Positions 19,038 through 27,618 of a stretch of 64,000 bases of DNA are shown one piece after another (within the stretch, counting starts at the first letter, position 1; each line of letters begins with the position of its first letter). Below the pieces are notes generated by a model, which was not told the origin of the DNA, did no database searches, and saw only the letters and a program-made list of their open reading frames with translations. Location: assembly GCF_002806945.1 (NCBI RefSeq), contig NZ_NIHC01000004.1, positions 372,001 to 436,000 on the forward strand, in the 5' to 3' direction. Position numbers and translations under genes: made by a program. This stretch comes from Marinobacter salexigens. GTDB taxonomy: Bacteria > Pseudomonadota > Gammaproteobacteria > Pseudomonadales > Oleiphilaceae.

Positions 19038-19625
19038 TTACTCTTTTTGCCGTTGGCGAATCTGCAAGCGCATCACATGTCGGGCGATTTGCTGGCGATC
19101 ACTATCATGAATCCGGATAAAGCCTGTGTGAACCCTTGCTCTGCCTGTTTCGTCGGCTTGTACGTCCAGAACCTGTGCCATGGCACGGGGTTGGAATAGT
19201 TCGGGGAGCAAGGTCATGCGAACTGCAAGCCGGTCCCCAGTCTGCCATGCTTGTGGGTCGCTGGAAAAGGCCAGGCCGCCCTCGCTTAGAGTTACGTCTT
19301 GCCAGTCGCCCGGTTGCAAGGGATTTTGCTGAAAGGCCATAATGCGCGCAAGCGTATCCAGCTTGCCGTTCAGGGACTTTACTAATCCGGTCAGCTGGCG
19401 ATCCTGATCTGCAATGCTGGCGAGCTGAGATTTTATATCCTGATCGAGTCGCCTGAAATCGGCCCTCAGATCTTCCAGGTGGTCATCATCGAAAAGGTTG
19501 CTATCGGGATCGGCTGAATGCGGCAGTTTGCGGGCTTCCAGGCCAATCCGGTCTTCGATGCGGAAAAATTCCCGACGCTCAGGTAGATTGTCTGCCGATT
19601 CTGAAGGTGTGTCTTCGGTGTGCAT
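19038..19625 (-). CDS. PilZ-domain protein with degenerate c-di-GMP motif
   Basis: A 195-residue protein. RREFFRIEDRIGLEA near the N-terminus supplies the RxxxR half of a PilZ cyclic-di-GMP site. A charged helical middle (about 45-100, likely coiled coil) separates it from WQDVTLSEGGLAFSSD, the second half, where the usual Asp/Asn of the [D/N]xSxxG motif is Thr. Binding may therefore be weak or absent. The split by a helical insert is typical of some Pseudomonas PilZ proteins. ATG at 19625 has GGAG 7 nt upstream; a TTG at 19643 is less likely. It is divergent from lolC. Confidence 0.8.
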   Translation of the reverse strand: MHTEDTPSESADNLPERREFFRIEDRIGLEARKLPHSADPDSNLFDDDHLEDLRADFRRLDQDIKSQLASIADQDRQLTGLVKSLNGKLDTLARIMAFQQNPLQPGDWQDVTLSEGGLAFSSDPQAWQTGDRLAVRMTLLPELFQPRAMAQVLDVQADETGRARVHTGFIRIHDSDRQQIARHVMRLQIRQRQKE

Positions 19626-19750
19626 TCGAGGCTCCGCGGGCAAGTATTTTAGCCAGAATGAAAAGTTTAGCAGTTTCCCGCTCCGCTGAAAGGCTGCGGC
19701 AGGGAATTCCAGACCACGACCGACCTGAAGGTAGCGACAGGCACCTCTCC

Positions 19751-20992
19751 ATGTTCAGACCCTTATCGTTTTATATCGGCTTGCGGTATACCGCAGCCAA
19801 AAGACGCAACCACTTCATATCCTTCATATCCCTCACCTCCATGATCGGGCTGATGCTGGGGGTTGCGGTGCTTATTATTGTGTTATCCGTGATGAATGGT
19901 TTCGATCGGGAGCTCAAACAGCGAATCCTGGGCATGGTGCCCCACGCAGTGATCCAGGGCAGCGGACCGCTGGATGACTGGGAGTCGGTAGATGCTCAAG
20001 TGCAGCAGCATCCGAGAGTGCTGGCGGCCGCTCCGTTTGTTCAGGGGCAGGGCATGGTCACCGGTGGTGGCGATGTGCGGGGTGTAATGTTAAATGGCAT
20101 TTTGCCTGAAGAGGAACGCTCCGTTTCCATCATCGAGAACCACATGATTGAAGGCAGGCTGGATGACCTGATTTCCGGTGAGTTTGGCATCATCGTGGGT
20201 CGAACCATGGCTGCCAGTCTCCGTCTGCAGTTGGGTGACAGAGTGACCGTGGTGCTACCGGAGGCGTCAGTGACACCCGCCGGCGTACTGCCCCGCCTCA
20301 AGCGCTTTACGGTCAAAGGTGTGTTCAGTGTTGGCGCCGAGCTGGATGGCAACTACACACTTATTCATATGGATGATGCTGCAAAGCTCATGCGAACCGG
20401 CGGGAAAGCCCAAGGTGTGCGGCTGTTGGTAGATGATCTGTTTGCAGCTCCAAGGGTTGCTGAACAAGCTGCAAGAGGGCTCTCCGGGCGCTACTATGTT
20501 TCCGATTGGACTCGAACCCATGGCAATCTGTTCCAGGCCATTCGTATGGAAAAAACCATGATTGGCCTGCTGCTGATGTTCATCGTCGCGGTAGCTGCGT
20601 TCAACATTGTTTCTACGCTGGTGATGGTTGTAACTGACAAAACGGCGGATATTGCGATTCTGCGCACCATGGGGGCAACGCCGGGGCGTATCATGAGAAT
20701 TTTTATTGTGCAGGGCGCAGTGATCGGTTTTTTCGGAATCCTGATTGGCACCACCCTTGGTGTGTTAGGTGCGCTCAATATCAGTGCTTTCATATCCTGG
20801 CTTGAAGGTGCCATTGGTCAACAGTTCTTGAGTGCAGATGTGTACTTCATCAGCTATTTGCCTTCACAGCTTCAATGGCAAGACGTGGCCATCATCAGCG
20901 GTGCTGGTCTTGCCATGAGTTTACTTGCGACCATTTATCCGGCGTGGAGAGCTTCACGGGTAGACCCTGCAGAGGCTCTTCGTTATGAATAA
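19751..20992 (+). CDS. lolC: Lipoprotein-releasing ABC transporter permease (LolC/LolE type)
   Basis: A 413-residue inner-membrane permease that, with LolD, extracts lipoproteins from the inner membrane and passes them to LolA. It has the MacB/FtsX-type layout: an N-terminal FYIGLRYTAAKRRNHFISFI, TM helix 1 (LMLGVAVLIIVLSVMNGF), a periplasmic domain of about 210 residues, then three TM helices near 270-295, 320-345 and 380-400, and a C-terminal YPAWRASRVDPAEALRYE. The ATG at 19751 is the natural start; an upstream start at 19607 would lack the family N-terminus. lolD overlaps its end. No second permease gene is present in the window. Confidence 0.93.
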   Translation: MFRPLSFYIGLRYTAAKRRNHFISFISLTSMIGLMLGVAVLIIVLSVMNGFDRELKQRILGMVPHAVIQGSGPLDDWESVDAQVQQHPRVLAAAPFVQGQGMVTGGGDVRGVMLNGILPEEERSVSIIENHMIEGRLDDLISGEFGIIVGRTMAASLRLQLGDRVTVVLPEASVTPAGVLPRLKRFTVKGVFSVGAELDGNYTLIHMDDAAKLMRTGGKAQGVRLLVDDLFAAPRVAEQAARGLSGRYYVSDWTRTHGNLFQAIRMEKTMIGLLLMFIVAVAAFNIVSTLVMVVTDKTADIAILRTMGATPGRIMRIFIVQGAVIGFFGILIGTTLGVLGALNISAFISWLEGAIGQQFLSADVYFISYLPSQLQWQDVAIISGAGLAMSLLATIYPAWRASRVDPAEALRYE

Positions 20993-21695
20993 GGACACTG
21001 ATGCCATGAAGGAGACAGCTCTTGTCATTGACTGCCGGCAGGTTACCCGCACCTACACCCAGGGGCCGGAAAAACTGACCATATTCTCGGACATCTCCCT
21101 GGAAGTTGCAGCCGGTGAAACTGTGGCTATTGTGGGAAGCAGCGGCGCCGGAAAAACAACGCTGCTGAACCTTCTCGGCGGGCTCGACAAGCCCTCCACC
21201 GGGCAGATTTCAATCTGCGGAAAGGATATTCATCGTTTATCCGAGGCGGGCAGAGCGCGGTTTCGCAATCGCCACCTGGGGTTTGTTTACCAGTTCCACC
21301 ATCTGTTGCCGGAATTCACCGCGCTTGAGAATGTCATGATGCCCTGTGTTCTCGGTAGCCTGTCAGTTAACGATGCGCGCGCCCGGGCCGAGGCAATCCT
21401 GCAAAGAGTTGGGCTTGCTGAGCGGTTGGAACATAAGCCCGGGGAACTCTCAGGAGGAGAGAGGCAACGTGTGGCCATCGCCCGCGCGTTGGTCAACGAG
21501 CCGGATTGTGTGTTGATGGACGAGCCCACAGGCAACCTCGACGAGCATACGGGCGAGGGGGTTCGAGCGCTTATTGAATCTTTACGGGATCAATTGGGGA
21601 CTGCGTTTGTCATGGTTACCCATGATATGAAAATGGCGCGAAGCCTTGGGCGGGTGCTGAGACTTGAGCAGGGCCGGTTGGTTCAGGAGGCTTGA
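20985..21695 (+). CDS. lolD: Lipoprotein-releasing ABC transporter ATPase LolD
   Basis: A 236-residue ABC ATPase. Walker A is GSSGAGKTTLLNLLGGLDKP, the Q-loop region has FVYQFHHLLPEFTALENVMMP, the signature is LSGGERQRVAIARAL, and Walker B is CVLMDEPTGNLDE. The stretch FHHLLPEFTALEN is characteristic of LolD. The first ATG (20985) overlaps the lolC stop by 8 nt and has GAGG 8 nt upstream; an ATG at 21006 with AAGGA is also possible, and would give 229 residues. It converges on a DUF2062 gene, overlapping by 13 bp. Confidence 0.94.
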   Translation: MNKDTDAMKETALVIDCRQVTRTYTQGPEKLTIFSDISLEVAAGETVAIVGSSGAGKTTLLNLLGGLDKPSTGQISICGKDIHRLSEAGRARFRNRHLGFVYQFHHLLPEFTALENVMMPCVLGSLSVNDARARAEAILQRVGLAERLEHKPGELSGGERQRVAIARALVNEPDCVLMDEPTGNLDEHTGEGVRALIESLRDQLGTAFVMVTHDMKMARSLGRVLRLEQGRLVQEA

Positions 21696-22228
21696 TCGCG
21701 GGAGCGCCGCAGTTCCCTGCGCGCCCTGCGGCGCAGTTGCCAGTCTGTGCGGATTTTCCGGCGCCAGAGGAATTGTATTGCCAGATAGGCTATGCATGCA
21801 GAAACGGTGGCCACAACCATCGAGCCAAGGTATAGCGGAATGCCAATTTCCAATAATCTCTCGCTGAGCCAGGGCCACGAGAGCTGCAGGTCGAAGCTCA
21901 GTACTGGCCGGTTAAGTGCCCAGGCACCTACCTTATAATTGAAATAGAACAAGGGGGGCATGGTAATCGGGTTGCTGATCCAGACCAGCACAACAGACAG
22001 CGGCAGGTTCGCATTGAACCAAATGGCAAAGAAAGCGGCTGCAAGCATCTGGAAAGGCATGGGGATTAAAGCGAAAAACACCCCGATCAGAAATGCCCGG
22101 GAAACACTGTGTCGGTTGATGTGCCATAGGTTGGGTTCATTCAGGATATCGCCAAGAAATCCAAGCGATTGCATCGCTTGCACCTTTTCAGGTGATGGCA
22201 GATAACGTTTCATGAACTTCTTTGGCAT
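21683..22228 (-). CDS. DUF2062-domain membrane protein
   Basis: A 181-residue protein with two or three hydrophobic segments (about 44-66 with FLIGVFFALIPMPFQMLAAA, about 75-98 with LSVVLVWISNPITMPPLFYF, and about 130-155). The PMPFQ and SNPITMPP motifs identify the DUF2062 family, whose function is unknown. The C-terminus is very basic (RRRARRELRRSRD). In Pseudomonas a member of this family also sits between the lol and comEC genes, so the location is conserved. It is convergent with lolD and divergent from comEC. Confidence 0.85.
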   Translation of the reverse strand: MPKKFMKRYLPSPEKVQAMQSLGFLGDILNEPNLWHINRHSVSRAFLIGVFFALIPMPFQMLAAAFFAIWFNANLPLSVVLVWISNPITMPPLFYFNYKVGAWALNRPVLSFDLQLSWPWLSERLLEIGIPLYLGSMVVATVSACIAYLAIQFLWRRKIRTDWQLRRRARRELRRSRDQAS

Positions 22229-22310
22229 TGGGAAGCTCTACCTTCAAGTAGAATGAAACTCTGGCGGCTAAGGATGTTGCCGACAGATGAAATTATCAGG
22301 AGGACAAGGA

Positions 22311-24716
22311 TTGTCCGGAAGCTCTACAGTATTGGGCGTTTTCGCCTTTTCCTGCGGCGTCATCTTACTTTATAGATTGGAGGTGTTGCCAGCTCAAGTA
22401 TGGTTGCTTGCCGCCGCCATACCGGTTTTATTGTGGTTTTCACCGCTACGAAGGTTATTGCCACAGTCGTTTCTTTCCCTTGTGGCAGGGCTTTTGTTGG
22501 GTGTGGCCTGGGCGGGCTTGTGGGCCCACGAACGCCTTGAGCAAAGGCTTCCTGAGGGGGTTGAGGGCGAAAAGGTCCAGGTTTCAGGTTACGTCTGCAG
22601 CCTTCCTTCGGTTGGCAGTTTTAACAGCATTCGCTTCAGCTTCTGTGCGACTCAGTGGTACGGGCTTTCACTGACCCCGGAAGCGCACAAGGCTCTCCCC
22701 AAAAAGTTGCGCCTGGCATGGTACGGCCAGCCTGGGGCCATGCTTCCCGATAATCAATTACGACTCACGGTGGTCCTGAAGAGGCCCCATGGCTCTTTGA
22801 ATCCCGCAGGCTTCCGTTATGAGGACTGGCTTTTTCGCCAAGGCTATCGCGCGACGGGCTCTGTGCGGCATGCGACTCCGGACTCTTCTGTCATCTGCTC
22901 ATACAAGTGTCTGTATCATTACTATTACGCCAGTTTGGCGCATTGGGTAGATCAGCGCTTTGGTCATGCCCGCCACCATCCTTTAATTGCTTCTTTGATG
23001 ATTGGTAATCGCGGGCATCTGACTTCAGAGCACTGGGATGTTTTAAAGGCGACTGGCACCATACATCTGGTCGCTATATCGGGCCTTCACTTGGGGTTAG
23101 TGGCCCTGGGAGGCGGCTTCGTTGCTCGCCGATTCCTGCTTGCAGCGTTCTCTTACCGGCTTAGTGAGCGCTCCGTGCGTTTGGCTGTGTTTACCGTAGT
23201 GTTTAGTGCTTGCTTGCTATACGCGCTGGCAGCGGGTTTTACGGTGCCTACACGCAGAGCGCTGGTTATGGTGGCAGCTGGCAGTTGGATGTTGTTGAAA
23301 GCCCGTGAGGTTTCTGTGTGGCAGTCCTTTGTAATGGCGCTTGGACTTGTGCTCTTGCTTGATCCATTTGCCTCGCTGGATCAAGGGTTCTGGCTGTCGT
23401 TCGGGGCTGTGTCTGTACTGATTTATGTTTTCGCCGGCCGATTGGGTGGCACAGGCTGGCTGGCGGGCTTGTTTGTAGCTCAGGGAGCTGTGTTTGCCGG
23501 GCTTTGGCCGCTACTTGAAATGGTCGGGCAGGGCCAGCCGGTTGCCGGCTTACTTGCCAATATTTTGGCCATCCCCTGGGTTTCGATTGTTCTAATGCCT
23601 GTACTCCTGATTGGTGGGATTTTGGTAGCACTGTTTCCAGTTCTGTCAGAGCTGGTCATTCCTCTGATGGATGCAGCGCTTGGCGTTATGTCGGGGTTTC
23701 TTGGATGGGTTGCCAGCATGGCTTGGCCCGTATTTTATGGAAGCATTTTCGAAATTATCGGATTTGCGGTGTTGGTGTTGCTCATAACATGGGTTCCCTT
23801 TCGGGCGTTCAAGGCGGTCGGTATAGCTATCGCGTTAAGCTGGAGCCTTGCAGCAAGCTTTCCCGCTGATTCGGGTAACCCGAGTGTTGCGCAACCCGAA
23901 GTCAGAGTTTGGGATGTGGGCCAGGGTCTCTCAGTTATGTTGAGGGCTGCCGACCAGGTATGGCTTTATGACACCGGGCCAGAGGTGAAAGGCGTTTTCT
24001 CAGCCGCGGAATCCGTGCTGATACCCAATCTCAAGGCTCTGGGAATCAAACGTATCGATACGTTAGTTATAAGCCATGCCGACAGCGATCATTCCGGCGG
24101 AATTAACCAGATTCTGGCAGAGTTTAACGTTGGCCGGATTGTGACTGGTGAGCCCTCCGCGGTTCGTTCCAGGCTCGAGCGAGGCGAGCCAGTGAGTGTT
24201 GTTACGTGTGCGGGCGAGGATGTGCTGGGAGATGAGTTGCTGCTCTCATTCTGGCGGGCAGAAGGCAAGCTCAAAGGCAATGATGCATCCTGTGTTCTTG
24301 TTGCACGGCAGGGTGATGTCGTGGAGTGGTTTTTCCCTGGAGATATCAGTTCTGGCACTGAGGCCTTGTACCTGGAGGCGTCCAGAGCAAAAGTACAGGA
24401 TCGCCGGCCCCCGGATCGCGTTGTAATTGCGCCTCATCATGGCAGTAAAACGTCATCTTCCGAGGCTTGGGTTCGAGAGCTTGCGCCAGGGCTGGTGATC
24501 TACACAGCCGGATATCGGCACCGATACGGCCATCCTCATAAAGACGTAACTGCGCGTTACCGGAGTGTCGGTGCTCTTGCGCTTAACACAGCTTGTTCGG
24601 GCAGTCTGGTGATGAAAATGATTGACGGGGTTGTGGAAACCACAGAAGCCCGCCATACGGCGCCCTTCTGGATTGCTGGCCCGGGCCTCACCAGAGCCGA
24701 GTGTAAAATACCGTGA
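22311..24716 (+). CDS. comEC: DNA internalization competence protein ComEC/Rec2
   Basis: An 801-residue protein of the ComEC channel family, which carries single-stranded DNA across the inner membrane during natural transformation. Order: an N-terminal membrane and OB-type region (1-200); the competence domain with many TM helices (about 210-500), including GTIHLVAISGLHLGLVALGG; and a C-terminal metallo-beta-lactamase-like domain (about 540-790) with VISHADSDHSGGINQ and VVIAPHHGSKTSSSE. I chose TTG at 22311 because AGGAGGA lies 6 nt before it. An ATG at 22287, adding 8 residues, has no well-placed ribosome binding site. Competence itself is not shown. Confidence 0.93.
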   Translation: MSGSSTVLGVFAFSCGVILLYRLEVLPAQVWLLAAAIPVLLWFSPLRRLLPQSFLSLVAGLLLGVAWAGLWAHERLEQRLPEGVEGEKVQVSGYVCSLPSVGSFNSIRFSFCATQWYGLSLTPEAHKALPKKLRLAWYGQPGAMLPDNQLRLTVVLKRPHGSLNPAGFRYEDWLFRQGYRATGSVRHATPDSSVICSYKCLYHYYYASLAHWVDQRFGHARHHPLIASLMIGNRGHLTSEHWDVLKATGTIHLVAISGLHLGLVALGGGFVARRFLLAAFSYRLSERSVRLAVFTVVFSACLLYALAAGFTVPTRRALVMVAAGSWMLLKAREVSVWQSFVMALGLVLLLDPFASLDQGFWLSFGAVSVLIYVFAGRLGGTGWLAGLFVAQGAVFAGLWPLLEMVGQGQPVAGLLANILAIPWVSIVLMPVLLIGGILVALFPVLSELVIPLMDAALGVMSGFLGWVASMAWPVFYGSIFEIIGFAVLVLLITWVPFRAFKAVGIAIALSWSLAASFPADSGNPSVAQPEVRVWDVGQGLSVMLRAADQVWLYDTGPEVKGVFSAAESVLIPNLKALGIKRIDTLVISHADSDHSGGINQILAEFNVGRIVTGEPSAVRSRLERGEPVSVVTCAGEDVLGDELLLSFWRAEGKLKGNDASCVLVARQGDVVEWFFPGDISSGTEALYLEASRAKVQDRRPPDRVVIAPHHGSKTSSSEAWVRELAPGLVIYTAGYRHRYGHPHKDVTARYRSVGALALNTACSGSLVMKMIDGVVETTEARHTAPFWIAGPGLTRAECKIP

Positions 24717-24788
24717 CATTGCGGGTGTGGCCTCGACCTGCAGCTATGCTAAAGTAGCGCGGCTTGTTAACAATCAGGGAGATCAAGC

Positions 24789-25415
24789 GTGTTCGAGCTG
24801 TTGAAAGCTGGTGGCATTCTTATGGTGCCAATCGTTGCCTGTTCCATTTTGGCACTTGCGATTATTCTGGAACGTTTCTGGACCCTACGGGCGTCCCGGG
24901 TTGCGCCACCTCAGACCATTAATGAGCTTTGGCGCTGGATCAAGAAAAAAGAACTGAATGGCCGCAAACTGAAGGCGCTGCAGAGTTCTTCCCCTTTGGG
25001 GCGTGTGCTTGCTGCCGGGCTCATGAATGCCAAACATGGCCGTGAGATCATGAAAGAGAGTATTGAGCACGAGGCCACGCAGGCTATTCACGAACTCGAG
25101 CGTTTTCTGAATCCGTTGGGAACAGTCGCAACAATAACGCCGCTGCTTGGTCTCCTGGGCACGGTCATCGGCATGATCAAGGTTTTTGCAGAGATCCAGC
25201 TAGCGGGCGTGGGTAATGCGGGCAATCTTGCGGGAGGTATATCCGAAGCCTTGATAACTACCGCTGCTGGATTGAGCATCGCTATCCCGGCATTGATTTG
25301 TCACCGTTATTTCATCAGGCGGGTAGACGAGCTGGTGGTAGGCATGGAGCAAGAAGCCATCAAGCTGGTTGAAGTTGTGCACGGTGACCGCGAAATTGAC
25401 GTAGAAGGGGCCTGA
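24789..25415 (+). CDS. exbB: MotA/TolQ/ExbB proton-channel protein
   Basis: A 208-residue inner-membrane protein with the ExbB/TolQ layout: an N-terminal TM helix (GGILMVPIVACSILALAIIL), a large cytoplasmic loop, and two TM helices near 115-140 and 155-180. The channel signature LGTVATITPLLGLLGTVIGM and later AGGISEALITTAAGLSIAIPAL are clear. It is preceded by GGGAGA 7 nt before a GTG start. It pairs with the ExbD gene 5 nt later and sits just before msbA and lpxK. It is not the Tol system, because tolQ is at 63544. No tonB gene is adjacent, so what it energises is unknown. Confidence 0.92.
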   Translation: MFELLKAGGILMVPIVACSILALAIILERFWTLRASRVAPPQTINELWRWIKKKELNGRKLKALQSSSPLGRVLAAGLMNAKHGREIMKESIEHEATQAIHELERFLNPLGTVATITPLLGLLGTVIGMIKVFAEIQLAGVGNAGNLAGGISEALITTAAGLSIAIPALICHRYFIRRVDELVVGMEQEAIKLVEVVHGDREIDVEGA

Positions 25416-25420
25416 ACGCC

Positions 25421-25846
25421 GTGAAGTTCACACGCCAGAGAAGCCAGGAAGTTGGGGTTGACCTGACGCCGTTGATCGATGTGGTGTTCCTGCTGTTGAT
25501 TTTCTTTATGGTCTCAACAACCTTCACTCGGGAAAGCCACTTGCAGGTAGAGTTGCCGGAGGCCAGCGGTGAACCATCTTCGGCTTCAGAGGTAAAGCAG
25601 ATAGACGTTGTTATCAACGCCGAAGGACAGTACATCCTTAATGACAAGGCTTTGGTGAACAATCGCCGTGAGACCCTTGAGCGGGGAGTGAATGAGTTGT
25701 CCGAAGGCGACACCGCGCTGCCGTTCGTTATTACGGCTGACGCTCGCACTCCCCATGAGTATGTGGTCAGAGCCATGGACGTTGCGGGGCGCCTGGGCTT
25801 TGCCAGGCTGAGCATTACCACAGAACGTGAGGCCGACAACCAGTGA
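25421..25846 (+). CDS. exbD: ExbD/TolR-family proton-channel partner
   Basis: A 141-residue partner of the preceding ExbB. A short cytoplasmic N-terminus (KFTRQRSQEVGVDLTPLIDV) precedes one TM helix, VVFLLLIFFMVSTTF. The conserved proton-carrying Asp of the family is in LTPLIDVVFLLLIFF. The remaining 100 residues form the periplasmic domain. The GTG start at 25421 lies 5 nt after the ExbB stop, and its own stop overlaps the msbA start (GTGA at 25843), so exbB, exbD and msbA are translationally linked. Confidence 0.93.
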   Translation: MKFTRQRSQEVGVDLTPLIDVVFLLLIFFMVSTTFTRESHLQVELPEASGEPSSASEVKQIDVVINAEGQYILNDKALVNNRRETLERGVNELSEGDTALPFVITADARTPHEYVVRAMDVAGRLGFARLSITTEREADNQ

Positions 25847-27618
25847 GCGATGCAGTTCCGCCACCAGTCCCCCAGGTTAAACCCGGTGATAGCTGGCAAA
25901 CATACAAGCGCCTGTTGGCGTATGTTAAACCGTTTTGGCTGGCGTTTTCTCTGGCGGTTGTGGGCAATGTTATTTATGCAGCCGCCTCCACAGGCATGGC
26001 TGCGGCTATGGAGTACGTAATAGCTGCGATTGAAAACCCCACCGAGCAAAACCGGATTCTGCTGACGGCATTGATTGTGGGGGTGTTTGCCTTCCGTGGG
26101 CTGGGAACCTTCATGAGCCAGTATTTCATCAGTTACGTTGGCCGGCAGGTCATCAACTCCCTGCGTACCGATGTGTTCAACCGGCTAATGACCCTGCCGT
26201 CCCGTTATTTTGACGAAAACGCGGCCGGGCGACTGGTTTCAAAGCTGACCTTTAACGTAGAGCAGGTGGCAGAGGCCTCAACCAATGCCATCACGATTAC
26301 CCTGCGGGAAGGCCTGACCATTGTCGGCCTGCTCGGCTTTATGCTGTATACCAACTGGAAGCTGACGTTGGTTTTTCTCGCCGTCGGGCCCTTAATCGCA
26401 GCGGTAGTAACCTACGCCAGCAAACGCTTCCGTAAAATCAGCCAGCGTATTCAGGGGTCCATGGGTGACATAACCCATGTGGCTTCGGAGTCTATTTCCG
26501 GCTATCGGGTGGTTCGTACATTTGGTGGTGTCGAGTATGAAAAGGCGCGTTTTCAGGAGGTTAATGATAAAAACCTGAAGCAAAGCCTGAAAATGGCCTC
26601 AACCCAGGCGATCAGCGTTCCTGTGATTCAGCTACTGGTGGCCATTGCGATTGCAGCGCTTGTCTGGACCATGCTGGCCCCGGAGATACGGGGCGAAATG
26701 ACCACCGGGCAATTGGTTGCTTTTATTACGGCCGCCACCACCATGGCCAAGCCGATCCGCCAGGTAACCTCTGTGCATGCCAAGATTCAAAAGGGGGTTG
26801 CCGCCGCTTATGATGTCTTTGAAACCATTGACGAGGCGCCGGAACAGGACCCTGGTACTTTCGCCCCGGAACGGGTGGAGGGCAATATTGAGTTCGACAA
26901 GGTATCGTTTCGCTACAGGGACCAGTTCGACAATGTACTGGAAGACATCTCCATTGATATACCTGCAGGGCAGAGCGTAGCGCTTGTGGGGCGCTCTGGT
27001 AGCGGTAAATCAACGCTGGTAAGCCTGCTGCCCAGGTTTTACGAGTACACCGGTGGTGATATTCGCATTGACGGCCATTCCCTCAAGGATTTTTCCCTGA
27101 AAGCATTGCGGCGCCAGATAGCGCTGGTAACTCAGAACGTGGTGCTGTTTAACGACTCTATTGCCGCCAACATTGCCTATGGCGCACTTCGTCAATGCAG
27201 CCGGGAAGAGATTCGCGACGCAGCAGCCAAAGCCCACGCCCTGGAGTTTATCGACCGCATGCCGGAAGGGCTCGATACCATGATTGGTGATAACGGCGTG
27301 ATGCTTTCCGGTGGCCAGAGGCAACGGCTGGCCATTGCCAGAGCCCTGCTGAAAGATGCCCCCATTTTGATTCTGGATGAAGCAACCTCGGCGTTGGATA
27401 CCGAATCTGAACGACACATTCAGAAGGCTCTGGAAACAGTGATTCAAGGGCGAACTACTCTGGTTATTGCTCACAGGCTTTCAACCATAGAAAGCGCCGA
27501 CAGGATTCTGGTTATGGATAACGGGCGCATTGTGGAATCCGGGCGCCATGAAGAGCTTCTTGCCTCCAATGGCGCCTATGCCCAGTTACATCAAATGCAA
27601 TTCAGTGAACACTCATGA
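25843..27618 (+). CDS. msbA: Lipid A export ABC transporter (flippase) MsbA
   Basis: A 591-residue half-transporter that flips lipid A-core across the inner membrane. It has six TM helices in the first 330 residues, then an ATPase domain: Walker A LVGRSGSGKSTLVSLLPRFY (about 383-402), signature MLSGGQRQRLAIARALL, Walker B PILILDEATSALD and a switch His in LVIAHRLSTIE. The start is GTG at 25843, overlapping the ExbD stop. lpxK follows with a 4-nt overlap, the classical msbA-lpxK pair. Confidence 0.96.
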   Translation: MSDAVPPPVPQVKPGDSWQTYKRLLAYVKPFWLAFSLAVVGNVIYAAASTGMAAAMEYVIAAIENPTEQNRILLTALIVGVFAFRGLGTFMSQYFISYVGRQVINSLRTDVFNRLMTLPSRYFDENAAGRLVSKLTFNVEQVAEASTNAITITLREGLTIVGLLGFMLYTNWKLTLVFLAVGPLIAAVVTYASKRFRKISQRIQGSMGDITHVASESISGYRVVRTFGGVEYEKARFQEVNDKNLKQSLKMASTQAISVPVIQLLVAIAIAALVWTMLAPEIRGEMTTGQLVAFITAATTMAKPIRQVTSVHAKIQKGVAAAYDVFETIDEAPEQDPGTFAPERVEGNIEFDKVSFRYRDQFDNVLEDISIDIPAGQSVALVGRSGSGKSTLVSLLPRFYEYTGGDIRIDGHSLKDFSLKALRRQIALVTQNVVLFNDSIAANIAYGALRQCSREEIRDAAAKAHALEFIDRMPEGLDTMIGDNGVMLSGGQRQRLAIARALLKDAPILILDEATSALDTESERHIQKALETVIQGRTTLVIAHRLSTIESADRILVMDNGRIVESGRHEELLASNGAYAQLHQMQFSEHS

